Shown here: in pieces, positions 37,583 through 45,826 of the stretch | How positions within the stretch are numbered: the first letter of the stretch is position 1 | Layout: the number at the start of each line of letters is the position of its first letter | Assembly (NCBI GenBank): GCA_937873515.1 | Contig: CALMYB010000017.1 | Location: forward strand, 95,837 to 159,836 | DNA length: 64,000 bases | Source: an uncultured Acidobacteriota bacterium | GTDB taxonomy: Bacteria; Acidobacteriota; Blastocatellia; Pyrinomonadales; Pyrinomonadaceae | Direction of reading: 5' to 3' | The notes under the pieces: generated by a model | What the model saw: the letters and a program-made list of their open reading frames with translations, nothing else | What the model was told of the DNA's origin: nothing | The model's database searches: none | Made by a program: the position numbers and the translations under genes

Positions 37583-37792
37583 ATGGCTACCGTTATTGAG
37601 AGTAACGAAAAATTGAAAGAAGCGTTCAAAATGGCAATTGTTGAGCTTCTCCAGGAACGGCAAGACTTAGTGCGCGATATATTGGACGAGATCGTCGAGG
37701 ATATAGCGTTTTCAAAGGCGATTGCCGAGGGCGAACAAACTCCGAGGGTCAGCCGTGAGTCTGTATTCGAAGTCCTGGAGAGCGTGAATTGA
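37583..37792 (+). CDS. Putative antitoxin
   Basis: A 69-residue acidic helical protein (ESNEKLKEAFKMAIVELLQE, DLVRDILDEIVEDIAF) with a disordered, Arg/Ser-containing C-terminus. It overlaps a RelE-like gene by 4 bp, the usual antitoxin position. The family is not recognised. ATG 37583 has GAGGTG upstream; the frame back to 37556 overlaps the hydratase end and is rejected. Confidence 0.75.
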   Translation: MATVIESNEKLKEAFKMAIVELLQERQDLVRDILDEIVEDIAFSKAIAEGEQTPRVSRESVFEVLESVN

Positions 37793-38055
37793 AGGTCGAG
37801 TTTAACGAGAGCTTTCTCAAAGACCTCAAGGCCGTTCGAGACAAGTCGGTGCTCGCCAAAGTCCAGACCGTCATAGAATCGAGCGAAAAAGCCGACACTC
37901 TCGATCAGCTAATAAACCTAAAGAAAATGCGCGGTTCGCGGGAATATTACCGCATTCGCATAGGTGACTTCCGGATCGGCCTGAAACTCGATGGCGAGAC
38001 GCTCGTTTTTATCCGGTTCCTCAACCGCAAAGATATCTATCGGTATTTTCCATGA
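37789..38055 (+). CDS. RelE/ParE-like toxin
   Basis: An 88-residue RelE/ParE superfamily protein: N-terminal KVEFNESFLKDLKAV, the core LKKMRGSREYYRIRIGDFRI, GLKLDGETLVFIRFLNRKDI and C-terminal YRYFP. In RelE such proteins cleave ribosome-bound mRNA; ParE acts on gyrase. The TTG start overlaps the antitoxin stop codon, so they are coupled. The pair sits between a hydratase gene and a fragment resembling that gene's 3' end. Confidence 0.88.
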   Translation: MKVEFNESFLKDLKAVRDKSVLAKVQTVIESSEKADTLDQLINLKKMRGSREYYRIRIGDFRIGLKLDGETLVFIRFLNRKDIYRYFP

Positions 38056-38064
38056 TCTGTGCCG

Positions 38065-38115
38065 GCCATCGAACACGGCGGCCAAGTCAACGCCAGCGCC
38101 CGCATGAGGAATGCC
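38065..38115 (+). pseudogene. Remnant of an enoyl-CoA hydratase 3' end
   Basis: Translation gives AIEHGGQVNASARMRNA, matching AIEQGAQVNAQARMSDD near the end of the intact hydratase (DNA from 37471). About four fifths of bases agree. It has no start and soon loses the frame. It lies directly after the toxin gene, consistent with insertion or duplication around the toxin-antitoxin pair. Confidence 0.65.
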
Positions 38116-38221
38116 TCCCAGCGAATATCTCACAAAACACCTAATCCGGATTACTCCATTTTAGACCGGCGCTAAAAAGGGGAGGTTTACACTTAGCCAT
38201 TTATCCGTTGAATCTATTATA

Positions 38222-38755
38222 TTACTCGCAATCTTCAATTCTAGGATATTTGTATTTTCGATAAACTCCTCGTTTGTCGGTATATCCATATTTTTCGATT
38301 TTGCAAATCGTAGGCTTATATTCGGAGCCATTATATTGATACGTTTCCAAGCCGCCTTCGCAGCAGTTTAAAAATATACTTGCCCTTAAATCCCTGAAAC
38401 CATTGGTAGAGGTGGCGAGAACTTTCAATTCAAGGAAAGATCCTTCAAAAGGAATTTGTTCGAATAAATTTCTGCGTTTGCGATAGATCCAGTGTGAACA
38501 GTTCTGTCCGCAAATCAGACCAGAAAGAATAAATTCAGCCAGACCATCGCCATCTAAATCAACGGCTTTTGCTGTTAGTTGCTTAATCACGTCGCTGGTT
38601 GAGTATCCGGAGTTGCGAACGATGTCCGCAGCATTTGAATCGTCTCGTAATAATTGATCAACCAACGCTTTTGTTGGGCGCTGTCCATGGACCGAAGCAG
38701 AGAAAGAAAAGGCTATCGAAAATAAAGCTAGTAGATTATAGAAAAGTCTTCGCAT
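38222..38755 (-). CDS. Exported hypothetical protein with Asp/Gly calcium-like loop
   Basis: About 177 residues with a signal peptide (LLALFSIAFSFSASVHGQ). A loop VDLDGDGLAEFILSG resembles Ca-binding FG-GAP or EF-hand-type loops and recurs in the exported protein at 45827. Four Cys (CGQNC, CCEGG) may form disulphides. Start MRRLFYN at 38755 gives the signal peptide. The region is more AT-rich than its neighbours. Function unknown. Confidence 0.7.
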   Translation of the reverse strand: MRRLFYNLLALFSIAFSFSASVHGQRPTKALVDQLLRDDSNAADIVRNSGYSTSDVIKQLTAKAVDLDGDGLAEFILSGLICGQNCSHWIYRKRRNLFEQIPFEGSFLELKVLATSTNGFRDLRASIFLNCCEGGLETYQYNGSEYKPTICKIEKYGYTDKRGVYRKYKYPRIEDCE

Positions 38756-38948
38756 TCTTATGGAATCAGTATTAAGCAGTGGGAGCCACTGACGCATCGC
38801 GGCCCGGGTTCTAAATTGCGGCGAATGTAATGATTCATAGGATAAGGGAACCTCCTAAGATTATACGAATTACCGTGAAAAATATGCGGTCTCTCGATAA
38901 TACTCGCATTTATCTGGGTGTCAAGAGCTTCGGGCTCGTTAGTTTGGA

Positions 38949-39117
38949 ATTCGGAATTGCCGTGCGAGGCTTCGACGCAGCTGCGCATTGCCTCGGAGCC
39001 GTTTGCGCCAAGCTTCGGAGCGGTTGCGCGGAGTTCCGGAACAGTTGCCGGGTATCTCGGCGTGGTTGCCCCTAGGTTCGAGGTCGTCGAATGTTCCTTC
39101 GCGGTTGTTGTGAACCG
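38949..39117. repeat. Degenerate 21-bp tandem repeat, about eight units
   Basis: Consecutive 21-bp units share a core of TTCGGa(g/a)C(g/a)GTTGC. Clear units start at about 38992, 39013, 39034, 39055, 39076 and 39097, with two more before. The period keeps all reading frames open as seven-residue repeats. No ribosome site or family supports a gene from 38756 to 39264; I see only this repeat there. Confidence 0.75.
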
Positions 39118-39264
39118 TCGCGGCGCGACGCGATCGAATATTTGTGCGTAACCGTGGATTGAAACCCGCGGCTACAATCAACCGGCGCGATGCGACGGAG
39201 AGAAGAACTACGCCTCGATGATATCGACCTTTGTTTCGATCAGTAACTTTGGGAACAGGGCGGG

Positions 39265-39477
39265 TTAGGCAGCAACAAGGATCTTTGCAGCTTGGGCATC
39301 GACCGCTCGAATGGCTTCCTGCATCGAATCGACTTCGGGCTCGTCGAAATAGACCTCGCCGCATTGCTCACACACGAAAGCCGGAACACTATCGAAGACA
39401 AGGTGATATCCTTTGCGGTCAATATGAAATGGAGCGGTGCCGCGTTTCATCTTCCCTTTGCAATACATACATTCCAT
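39265..39477 (-). CDS. YgiT-type zinc finger antitoxin-like protein
   Basis: A 70-residue protein with CxxC pairs MECMYCKGKMKRGTAPFHID and VCEQCGEVYFDEPEVDSM, typical of the YgiT/MqsA N-terminal zinc finger. The rest is a short helix ending in KILVAA. It follows a DUF4258 gene on the same strand, the standard order for this toxin-antitoxin type, with the antitoxin second. The DNA-binding HTH of MqsA is absent, as in the short YgiT subgroup. Confidence 0.9.
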   Translation of the reverse strand: MECMYCKGKMKRGTAPFHIDRKGYHLVFDSVPAFVCEQCGEVYFDEPEVDSMQEAIRAVDAQAAKILVAA

Positions 39478-39480
39478 AAT

Positions 39481-39799
39481 CTATATCCTCACACGCGGAT
39501 CATCCGACCATTCATCGTTGTTGGGAAGATAGGCCGTGATAATTGCAAGATACTCGTCTTTTGGCGAACATAACAACATGAATCGGTCTATCGTCGCCGA
39601 AACCAAGCATCAGACAACTACGACCACGGGCGTCTTCCGGATATTCCTCAATAATCTCACCGTAGAAAACTACGCGCCGAATCTCATCGGTCGTGATCAA
39701 CCTGTCGGGACGCGACATCTGGCGAATCGCGTGTGGTAGAAACAAAACACGTTTCGATGCCGAGGCTCTTACAGATTCAATTATGTCTGGGTCATTCAT
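39481..39799 (-). pseudogene. DUF4258 toxin-like gene with a frameshift
   Basis: The N-terminal part matches DUF4258 (FLPHAIRQMSRPDRLITTDE, FYGEIIEEYPEDARGRSCLM, RPIHVV). The continuous frame then gives a nonsense tail. Shifting one base at about 39571 restores the expected end CSPKDEYLAIITAYLP and NNDEWSDDPRVRI, stopping just before the YgiT ATG. One extra base therefore breaks the gene. It is either a true loss of the toxin or a sequencing error. A start at 39805 is also possible. Confidence 0.8.
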
Positions 39800-39840
39800 T
39801 ATCAATACGTACCCGGTCGCTACCGCTCCCGGTTCTGATA

Positions 39841-41262
39841 TTACGCATCTACTATGCTGACGTTGGTGCGAATCAGTGATTTCGGGATTAGGGCGGGGAA
39901 GTAGGCCATAATTTCCTCGACCTTAGGGCGGCCGCCGGCGAAGCCTGTAACGCCCGGAGGGCCGGTGAGGATGAGTGGTGCGATCTCTTTTGTGAAGCGT
40001 TCGACGTGCGCCTTGTTGTGGCCGCGGACGGCGACGCGGAGTTGGACTTCCGGGATGTCTTGGAGAGAACCACCCCGTCCGCCCGAAGGGGCGTCCACCC
40101 CTCCTTCGTAAGGAGGGGAGCTTAGGGCCAAATGGCCGTGTGTGGCGCTGACGCCGACGAACTCGGTTAGGATGACGTCGAATTCGAGGCCGAGGTTCTC
40201 GAGGCGTTGGCGAAGGATCTTGTCCGCAGCCTGAGCCTTTTCGTAAGCGTCGGGCCACGAATAAACGAGCGTGCCGACGGATTTCCAGCCGTCGGAATAC
40301 GCGATCGAGACCTTGTAGAAATCGGTTTTTGGATTGCCCTTAATTCCGAAGACCTTAACCCGGTTCTCTCCTGCATCTTGGAGGTGAATTGACGAAAAAT
40401 CGGCGACGACATCAGGTGTGATGTAGCTTTTCGGATCGCCCATTTCGTAGAGAAGCTGTTCCGTGACAGATTGGACATTGACACGGCCGCCCGTCCCATC
40501 ATGTTTCGTTACGATGAAAGTGCCGTCAGCCTGGGCTTCGATGATCGGAAAACCGATGTTCGCCATGTCGGGAATGTTCTTCCAGTCGTATTGGCAGTTG
40601 CCGCCTGAGGACTGAGCACCGCATTCGATGATGTGGCCGGCGATCGTGCCCGCCGAGACGCGGTCCCAATCGTCGAACTTCCAACCGAACTCGTGCATCA
40701 GCGGGGCGAGCGTCAGGCCGGTGTCCGTTAGGCGTCCGCCGACGATGATGTTCGCACCGCGGCCGAGAGCTTCGACGAGGGCTTCGGCACCGAGATAGAC
40801 GTTCGCCGACTGAACCTTGTCGCGGATCGAGGCGAGCGGAGTGCCGTCGTCCATCGAATTGATCTCGACGCCGTCGGCGATCCATTTGTCGAGATCGCTG
40901 AGCACATCGTCGCCTGTTACGACACCGATCTTCACCTTACCGGAAAGACCGAGTTCGACCGCGGCCTCGCGGATCTTCTCGGCACAGCCCGCTACGTTGA
41001 CGCCGCCGGCGTTCGAGAGGACCTTGACGTTCTTTTCGACGCAATCCTGCAAGATCTCGTGCATCAAGCTTACGAAATCGCGCGCATAGCCAGCTTCGGA
41101 GTCACGATTGCGCTGCTTTTGCAGGATCGACATCGTTACCTCTGCAAGATAATCGAGCATCAGGTAGTCGATCGGGCCCTTACGCACCTGATCGATCGGT
41201 GCGGTGAGAAGATCACCCCAAAAACCCTGGCCGCCTGCAACACGAATAACTTTTTCCGCCAT
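39841..41262 (-). CDS. AtuA N-terminal-domain protein (acyclic terpene utilisation)
   Basis: A 473-residue protein of the AtuA/DUF1446 family: [100 protein letters not shown]. It is needed for terpene or branched-chain acyl-CoA breakdown in pseudomonads. The C-terminal AtuA domain is a separate gene at 36079. Between ATHGHLAL and [11 protein letters not shown] it holds about 20 extra residues rich in Gly/Ser/Pro, encoded by a palindromic repeat. Divergent from the acyl-CoA operon. Confidence 0.9.
   Translation of the reverse strand: MAEKVIRVAGGQGFWGDLLTAPIDQVRKGPIDYLMLDYLAEVTMSILQKQRNRDSEAGYARDFVSLMHEILQDCVEKNVKVLSNAGGVNVAGCAEKIREAAVELGLSGKVKIGVVTGDDVLSDLDKWIADGVEINSMDDGTPLASIRDKVQSANVYLGAEALVEALGRGANIIVGGRLTDTGLTLAPLMHEFGWKFDDWDRVSAGTIAGHIIECGAQSSGGNCQYDWKNIPDMANIGFPIIEAQADGTFIVTKHDGTGGRVNVQSVTEQLLYEMGDPKSYITPDVVADFSSIHLQDAGENRVKVFGIKGNPKTDFYKVSIAYSDGWKSVGTLVYSWPDAYEKAQAADKILRQRLENLGLEFDVILTEFVGVSATHGHLALSSPPYEGGVDAPSGGRGGSLQDIPEVQLRVAVRGHNKAHVERFTKEIAPLILTGPPGVTGFAGGRPKVEEIMAYFPALIPKSLIRTNVSIVDA
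40068..40123. repeat. Palindromic repeat element inserted in frame within atuA (copy B)
   Basis: Two hairpins: CGCCC GAA GGGGCG near 40080-40093 and a perfect 9-bp stem CCCCTCCTT CGT AAGGAGGGG at 40098-40118. The same CCCCTCC/GGAGGGG hairpin type is intergenic at 12031-12075. Here it is read through by the AtuA frame on the minus strand, giving [19 protein letters not shown] without a stop. Confidence 0.85.
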
Positions 41263-41367
41263 AAGATTCGATTATACCGAAAAAGATCACCTAAGCGCAG
41301 TTGAGGGCATTCGATGGCATCGTCTGCATCGAACGCCCCCAAAAGAAAATCCCGCCGGGCCGTAAAG

Positions 41368-41664
41368 TTACAACTTTTTCTTCTTCTTGCCGACAACGAC
41401 ATACTTACCGGCACGCCACACCTTCTTCGTCACCCATTTGCCGCCGCGATATACTCGGACGGTCACCCAACGGCCGCCTTTGTAAGATTTGACCGCACCT
41501 TTCTTAGTGTAATGAGCACCTTTCTTGACGCCTTTTTTGGTAACGTGTGCGACCTTCTTGGCGGCCGGCACGATCTGGGCAGAAGTTGAAGGCGGTGCAA
41601 CAACAAAAAATCCAAGCACTGCAGCAATGGCAGCAACTAAAAAATATCGATTGAAAACTTTCAT
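41368..41664 (-). CDS. Small exported Lys-rich protein
   Basis: 98 residues: signal peptide (YFLVAAIAAVLGFFVVAPPS) and then a very basic domain (AKKVAHVTKKGVKKGAHYTK, GGRWVTVRVYRGGKWVTKKV) ending KKKKKL. The repeated GGRWVTV / GGKWVTK pattern suggests a small beta hairpin. Overall charge and size recall the exported protein at 33884. Start MKVFNRYF at 41664. Function unknown. Confidence 0.75.
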   Translation of the reverse strand: MKVFNRYFLVAAIAAVLGFFVVAPPSTSAQIVPAAKKVAHVTKKGVKKGAHYTKKGAVKSYKGGRWVTVRVYRGGKWVTKKVWRAGKYVVVGKKKKKL

Positions 41665-41700
41665 AGATCGTTTCTCCAAAGTCCTTGCCTAATTCTAATT

Positions 41701-42102
41701 CTAATTTTTCCGGACGTTCTGGCGAATAAAGCCAACGATGTCTTCGGTCGAGGTGCCCGGAAGAAATACCTCGGCGATGCCCTGCGTCTTGAGCGGAGCT
41801 ATGTCGTCTTCGGGAACGATCCCGCCGACCAGCACGAGCGTGTCGTCCATACCGTTTTCGTGCAGCAGATGGACGATTCGCGGACAAAGCGTCTTGTGGG
41901 CGCCGCTCAAGATGGAGATACCAACAGCATCAACGTCCTCCTGCAAAGCCGCAGAAGCGATCATCTCCGGGGTCTGTCGAAGCCCCGTGTAGATAACCTC
42001 CATACCCGCGTCACGCAATGCACGAGCGATCACTTTTGCCCCACGGTCGTGGCCATCAAGGCCGGGTTTAGCCACCAGAACTCTTATTTTTCTTTCGTCC
42101 AT
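41701..42102 (-). CDS. Cobalamin-binding subunit of acyl-CoA mutase
   Basis: A 133-residue stand-alone B12-binding domain. The signature [20 protein letters not shown] carries the DxHxxG motif whose His replaces the lower base of cobalamin. The rest, [19 protein letters not shown] and [20 protein letters not shown], completes the Rossmann-like fold seen in methylmalonyl-CoA mutase C-terminal domains. The catalytic mutase subunit is not in the window. It lies on the same strand as atuA-N, about 440 bp upstream of it. Confidence 0.93.
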   Translation of the reverse strand: MDERKIRVLVAKPGLDGHDRGAKVIARALRDAGMEVIYTGLRQTPEMIASAALQEDVDAVGISILSGAHKTLCPRIVHLLHENGMDDTLVLVGGIVPEDDIAPLKTQGIAEVFLPGTSTEDIVGFIRQNVRKN

Positions 42103-42120
42103 CGTTTTTCTAAGTATATA

Positions 42121-42846
42121 CTAACGCACCATGACCGCGAGCAATCCACGCGGGTTTATAAACGGCTTCATCTCTTTCCAGGTAAGATCGAACTCATTGT
42201 CCGGTTCAGCGGCCAATATTACGTGTGGAAAGCCAAATTCATAGCGAAATGCTACTCCCTTGGCATCAACGGAAAAATTCTCAAGATCTTTAACTTGGAA
42301 GACTTTATCGCCAAGAAGTTCCTTTTCGTCGAGGTCCCTCATGTCCGGATCGGTCTTCCATCGAGCGACTTCCTCGGCGATCGCCTTCGCCATCCGCTTG
42401 TTGACCAGTTCGGCCAACTTTACACGGTCCACGAAGACGGATGATGGCCCGGCTACAGTGCCGTTCAGAGAATCAAGCACCACATAATGATCCGACCCTG
42501 ATGGGTAAGCAGCGGTGCCTTGGATACTTAGCCCAATGCAGAGAACGTTGTGCTTATTGAAAAGAACTTCGTAGGTCGCCTCTTCGAGCCATTGCAGATC
42601 GGTCTGCTCTTCCTTGATCGTAAAATCAAAAACCCTTTCGTAATTAAGGGCGTTCTCGATCCTTCGAGCGACGGCAGCGGGCCTTCCCGATACCTTCGGC
42701 CAAGTGATCGTAAAGGTCTTCTTGTATTCGGAGATCGGCTTCGGTCGTCGATAGGTGACCTTTTTTGGGGTTATTCGAACCTGGGCGGCGACAAAGCCGA
42801 CAGCAAGAAAACAGAGAATGAAGACGCAAGATAAAGCTTTTTTCAT
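42121..42846 (-). CDS. Exported DUF3298-like protein
   Basis: 241 residues with a signal peptide (ALSCVFILCFLAVGFVAAQ). The fold reads as a DUF4163/DUF3298-type domain: KTFTITWPKVSGRPAAVARR, YEVLFNKHNVLCIGLSIQGT, SGSDHYVVLDSLNGTVAGPS, and near the C-terminus PHVILAAEPDNEFDLTWKEM. Periplasmic; function unknown. The start at 42846 is chosen; the frame extends 58 residues upstream into a non-homologous region. Followed by the B12-binding gene. Confidence 0.75.
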   Translation of the reverse strand: MKKALSCVFILCFLAVGFVAAQVRITPKKVTYRRPKPISEYKKTFTITWPKVSGRPAAVARRIENALNYERVFDFTIKEEQTDLQWLEEATYEVLFNKHNVLCIGLSIQGTAAYPSGSDHYVVLDSLNGTVAGPSSVFVDRVKLAELVNKRMAKAIAEEVARWKTDPDMRDLDEKELLGDKVFQVKDLENFSVDAKGVAFRYEFGFPHVILAAEPDNEFDLTWKEMKPFINPRGLLAVMVR

Positions 42847-42859
42847 ATTCGCTCGAAGT

Positions 42860-43336
42860 CTACTTGGTATCACCTGCCCTTTCAAGCATAGCGATACTTG
42901 TATTTGACCATTGGCACAGGGCTTCAGCTTCACCGGGGCGCATAACTGCATCCCGGTGGACCCAAAGGTATGCGGGAAGCGGCATATCTTTTGACTGCAC
43001 CTGCTCACATATCTCGGCAAGCTTTTTTTGCTTTTTCGAGAGGGAATAGGTGTTGAAGGTGCTGAAGTTCAGGTGCCGCCGGCCATCGTCAATGTGATCC
43101 TTAACGTACCAACCGGATGGCTGTATGTTTGCGTACCAAGGGTAGATCGTCGTATTAGAATGACAATCATTGCAGGATCTGCCCAGAATGATCTGAATGT
43201 CCGGCGGTACTTCGACGGCCGCGCCAAGGGTTTCGGCAGCATTTACGGCAGGATTCGTCTTATCGATGCGGAAAAACTGCAGGACGGCAAAAGCTGCGAC
43301 CAGCACGATCAATGTGATCTTTAAAGCCTTCTTCAT
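42860..43336 (-). CDS. Heme-binding domain protein (single CxxCH)
   Basis: 158 residues. An N-terminal membrane anchor or signal (ITLIVLVAAFAVLQFF) is followed by one cytochrome c-type heme site in LGRSCNDCHSNTTIYPWYAN. Then comes PSGWYVKDHIDDGRRHLNFS, a pattern of the Haem_bd family, and a likely axial Met in QSKDMPLPAYLWVHRDA. Periplasmic electron carrier or sensor. Start MKKALKITL at 43336, 13 bp before the next gene on the minus strand. Divergent from def. Confidence 0.88.
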   Translation of the reverse strand: MKKALKITLIVLVAAFAVLQFFRIDKTNPAVNAAETLGAAVEVPPDIQIILGRSCNDCHSNTTIYPWYANIQPSGWYVKDHIDDGRRHLNFSTFNTYSLSKKQKKLAEICEQVQSKDMPLPAYLWVHRDAVMRPGEAEALCQWSNTSIAMLERAGDTK

Positions 43337-43429
43337 ATGAAAAATAACCTCGGAAATGATGAAACCGCGTTGCGGGAAGAATAAAAGAGGTTGTAGGAAA
43401 TACGCAATGTCGCTAACATAGGTTCTTAA

Positions 43430-43954
43430 GTGGAAAGCCGATTGAGAATCGTTCATTATCCGGAACCCGTTCTGCTCTCAGTGGCAAAACCGGTCTCCGA
43501 CAGCGAGTTTGGCAACGGCCTTCAGGCCTTTTCGAAAGAAATGTTCGCCGCAATGGCGGAGGCTGGCGGCGTTGGGCTTGCGGCCCCGCAAGTCGGCAAG
43601 TCAAAACGGCTCTTTGTAATGGACATTCCTGAGGGAGATGACACTCCGGCTCTAGTTGCGACACTGATAAATCCGGAGATCCTTCACGTTGAAGGCGAAC
43701 AGACCGGTGATGAGGGGTGTTTATCATTTCCCGGTATTTTTCAGCCGGTAAAACGCCAAATGCGTGTCATTGCAAGAGCTTTTGACGCTGCCGGAAAGGA
43801 ATTTGAGCTCGACGCCACAGGACTGGCCGCCCGCTGCATACTCCACGAAACGGACCACCTGGACGGCATCGTCTTTCTCGATCGAATGTCGAGACTCAAG
43901 CGGGACCTGGCAAAGCGGAAGATCAAGCGTCTTCAAAAGAGGGGAGAATGGTAA
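43430..43954 (+). CDS. def: Peptide deformylase
   Basis: Removes the N-formyl group from nascent proteins. 174 residues with all three motifs: GVGLAAPQVG, EGCLSFPG (zinc Cys) and CILHETDHLDGIVFLDR (HExxH, zinc and catalysis). Start GTG 43430; a conserved RIVHYPEPVL begins shortly after. The C-terminus is Lys/Arg-rich (RDLAKRKIKRLQKRGEW), as in some ribosome-binding forms. The next ATG overlaps its last codon. Confidence 0.96.
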   Translation: MESRLRIVHYPEPVLLSVAKPVSDSEFGNGLQAFSKEMFAAMAEAGGVGLAAPQVGKSKRLFVMDIPEGDDTPALVATLINPEILHVEGEQTGDEGCLSFPGIFQPVKRQMRVIARAFDAAGKEFELDATGLAARCILHETDHLDGIVFLDRMSRLKRDLAKRKIKRLQKRGEW

Positions 43955-44178
43955 CAAGCGTTGAAAACACAAAGTTTGCGGCGGAAGTCGGTTCTGTGCG
44001 TGAGTTAAACCTTTATCTAAAATCGGGCTGGACGCTTATACTTACATACGTGAAACAGAGCAGCGAAAAGCAGAGCCCCCGATTCGTTCTCGGTTGGCAG
44101 AAGGATGACGAACCAAGGGTCCCGGAACTGCTTGACGAATGGGAATTGAACGAGATGGATCGGCAGCGATACATCTAA
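43948..44178 (+). CDS. Small conserved hypothetical protein coupled to def
   Basis: 76 residues; the ATG overlaps the def stop region by 7 bp. It reads as a small alpha/beta domain: VRELNLYLKSGWTLILTYVK, then FVLGWQKDDEPRVPELLDEW. No family recognised. Cytosolic. Coupling implies co-expression with def, but no functional link can be shown. Confidence 0.75.
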   Translation: MVTSVENTKFAAEVGSVRELNLYLKSGWTLILTYVKQSSEKQSPRFVLGWQKDDEPRVPELLDEWELNEMDRQRYI

Positions 44179-44238
44179 AGCGGCTTATGAGGGAATAGGC
44201 TGTTAATGGTAAAATAAGAAGACTTACAGGGTATTAAT

Positions 44239-45807
44239 ATGCGCACACAACTTAGTTTGGATGAATTCAGAAACGAACCTTTTACGGATTTTTCAAAACC
44301 GGAGAATAAGGAGGCGATGCTGTCCGCGCTCGAAACAGTACAGAGCGAGCTGGGGAAAGAGTATCCGATCCTCATCGATGGCGAGAAGATCGCTCTCACG
44401 AGCAAGTTCGAGAGCCGTAGCCCTTCGAACAAGGAACAGGTCGTAGGGGTCTTTAGCGAGGGCGATACTGATACCTCGCTTGTGAATAGAGCGATCGAGG
44501 CCGCTTCTGAAGCTTTTAAGACATGGAAGAAAGTGCCGGCCGCAGAACGCGCCGAGTATCTGTTCAAGGCCGCTGACATTCTGCGGCGGCGAAAACACGA
44601 ATTCTCGGCCTGGATGGTCTATGAAGTGTCAAAAACTTGGGCCGAGGCCGATGGTGACACCGCCGAGGCGATCGATTTCTGCGAGTTTTATGGCCGTGAA
44701 ATGCTTCGCTGGGCCGAAGAACAGCCCACTACGCCGGTCGCGGGTGAAAAGACATCGTTCGGATACATTCCGCTTGGCGTCGGGGCGATCATTCCACCGT
44801 GGAATTTCCCGCTTGCGATCATGGCGGGGATGACGATGGCCGCCGTCGTTACCGGAAATACCGTCGTGCTGAAGCCTTCGTCGGACTCGCCAACGATCGC
44901 CGCGAAATTTATCGAGGTTTTGGAAGAGATCGGGCTTCCGAAGGGCGTCGTGAACTTTATTTCCGGCAGCGTTGAGACGGGTGAAGCGATGGTGAAGCAT
45001 CCGAAAACTCGGTTCATCTCCTTCACAGGTTCGAAAGGCGTCGGCCTACACATCAACGAAGAGGCGGCAAAGCCCCGCGAAGGGCAGATCTGGATCAAGC
45101 GAGTTGTCGCCGAAATGGGCGGCAAAGACGCGATCGTCGTTGCCGATGACGCTGATCTTGATTCTGCGGCAAGCGGCATCGTGTCGGCGGCATTCGGTTT
45201 CCAGGGGCAGAAATGCTCTGCATGCTCGCGTTTGATCGTGGATGAGAAAGTACACGACGAGCTTATCGAAAAGGTCGCGAACCTGACGAAGGCGCTGACG
45301 GTCGGCGGTCCGGAGTCGGATTCGACCAATGTCGCAGCGGTGATCAACAAGCGCTCGTTCGACAAGACGCTTGGGTACATTGAAAAAGGGGTTGCAGAAG
45401 GCGGACGCATCGTCGCGGGCGGCAAAGGCGATGATTCTACGGGATTCTTCATCGAGCCGACCGTCATCACCGACGTCAAGCCCGGAGCGACCATCGAACA
45501 GGAAGAGATATTCGCACCCGTACTCGCGGTCATAAAGGCGAAAGATTACGATGACGCCCTCGATATCGCTAACGGTACCGAGTTCGGGCTTACCGGCGCT
45601 GTTTATTCGAAGTCGGAAGAGCGTCTCCAACAAGCCCGCGAAGAATTTCACGTCGGGAATCTCTATCTGAATCGAAAGTGCACAGGGGCCCTCGTCGGCG
45701 CCCATCCCTTCGGCGGATTCAATATGAGCGGCACGGATTCGAAGGCGGGCGGCCGCGAGTATCTGCTGATGTTTATGCAGGGAAAATCGATCGCGACAAA
45801 ATCGTAG
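44239..45807 (+). CDS. pruA: L-glutamate gamma-semialdehyde (P5C) dehydrogenase
   Basis: Oxidises glutamate gamma-semialdehyde to glutamate in proline and arginine catabolism. 522 residues, RocA/PruA length, without the proline dehydrogenase domain of PutA. NAD-binding PPWNFPLAIMAGMTMAAVVT, ISFTGSKGVGLHINEEAAKP, the Glu in VVAEMGGKDAIVV, and the catalytic Cys in FGFQGQKCSACSRLIV. The C-terminus has KCTGALVGAHPFGGFNMSGT. Monocistronic or followed by the exported gene 19 bp later. Confidence 0.93.
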   Translation: MRTQLSLDEFRNEPFTDFSKPENKEAMLSALETVQSELGKEYPILIDGEKIALTSKFESRSPSNKEQVVGVFSEGDTDTSLVNRAIEAASEAFKTWKKVPAAERAEYLFKAADILRRRKHEFSAWMVYEVSKTWAEADGDTAEAIDFCEFYGREMLRWAEEQPTTPVAGEKTSFGYIPLGVGAIIPPWNFPLAIMAGMTMAAVVTGNTVVLKPSSDSPTIAAKFIEVLEEIGLPKGVVNFISGSVETGEAMVKHPKTRFISFTGSKGVGLHINEEAAKPREGQIWIKRVVAEMGGKDAIVVADDADLDSAASGIVSAAFGFQGQKCSACSRLIVDEKVHDELIEKVANLTKALTVGGPESDSTNVAAVINKRSFDKTLGYIEKGVAEGGRIVAGGKGDDSTGFFIEPTVITDVKPGATIEQEEIFAPVLAVIKAKDYDDALDIANGTEFGLTGAVYSKSEERLQQAREEFHVGNLYLNRKCTGALVGAHPFGGFNMSGTDSKAGGREYLLMFMQGKSIATKS

Positions 45808-45826
45808 GTCTCAGGTAGCGATAGTT

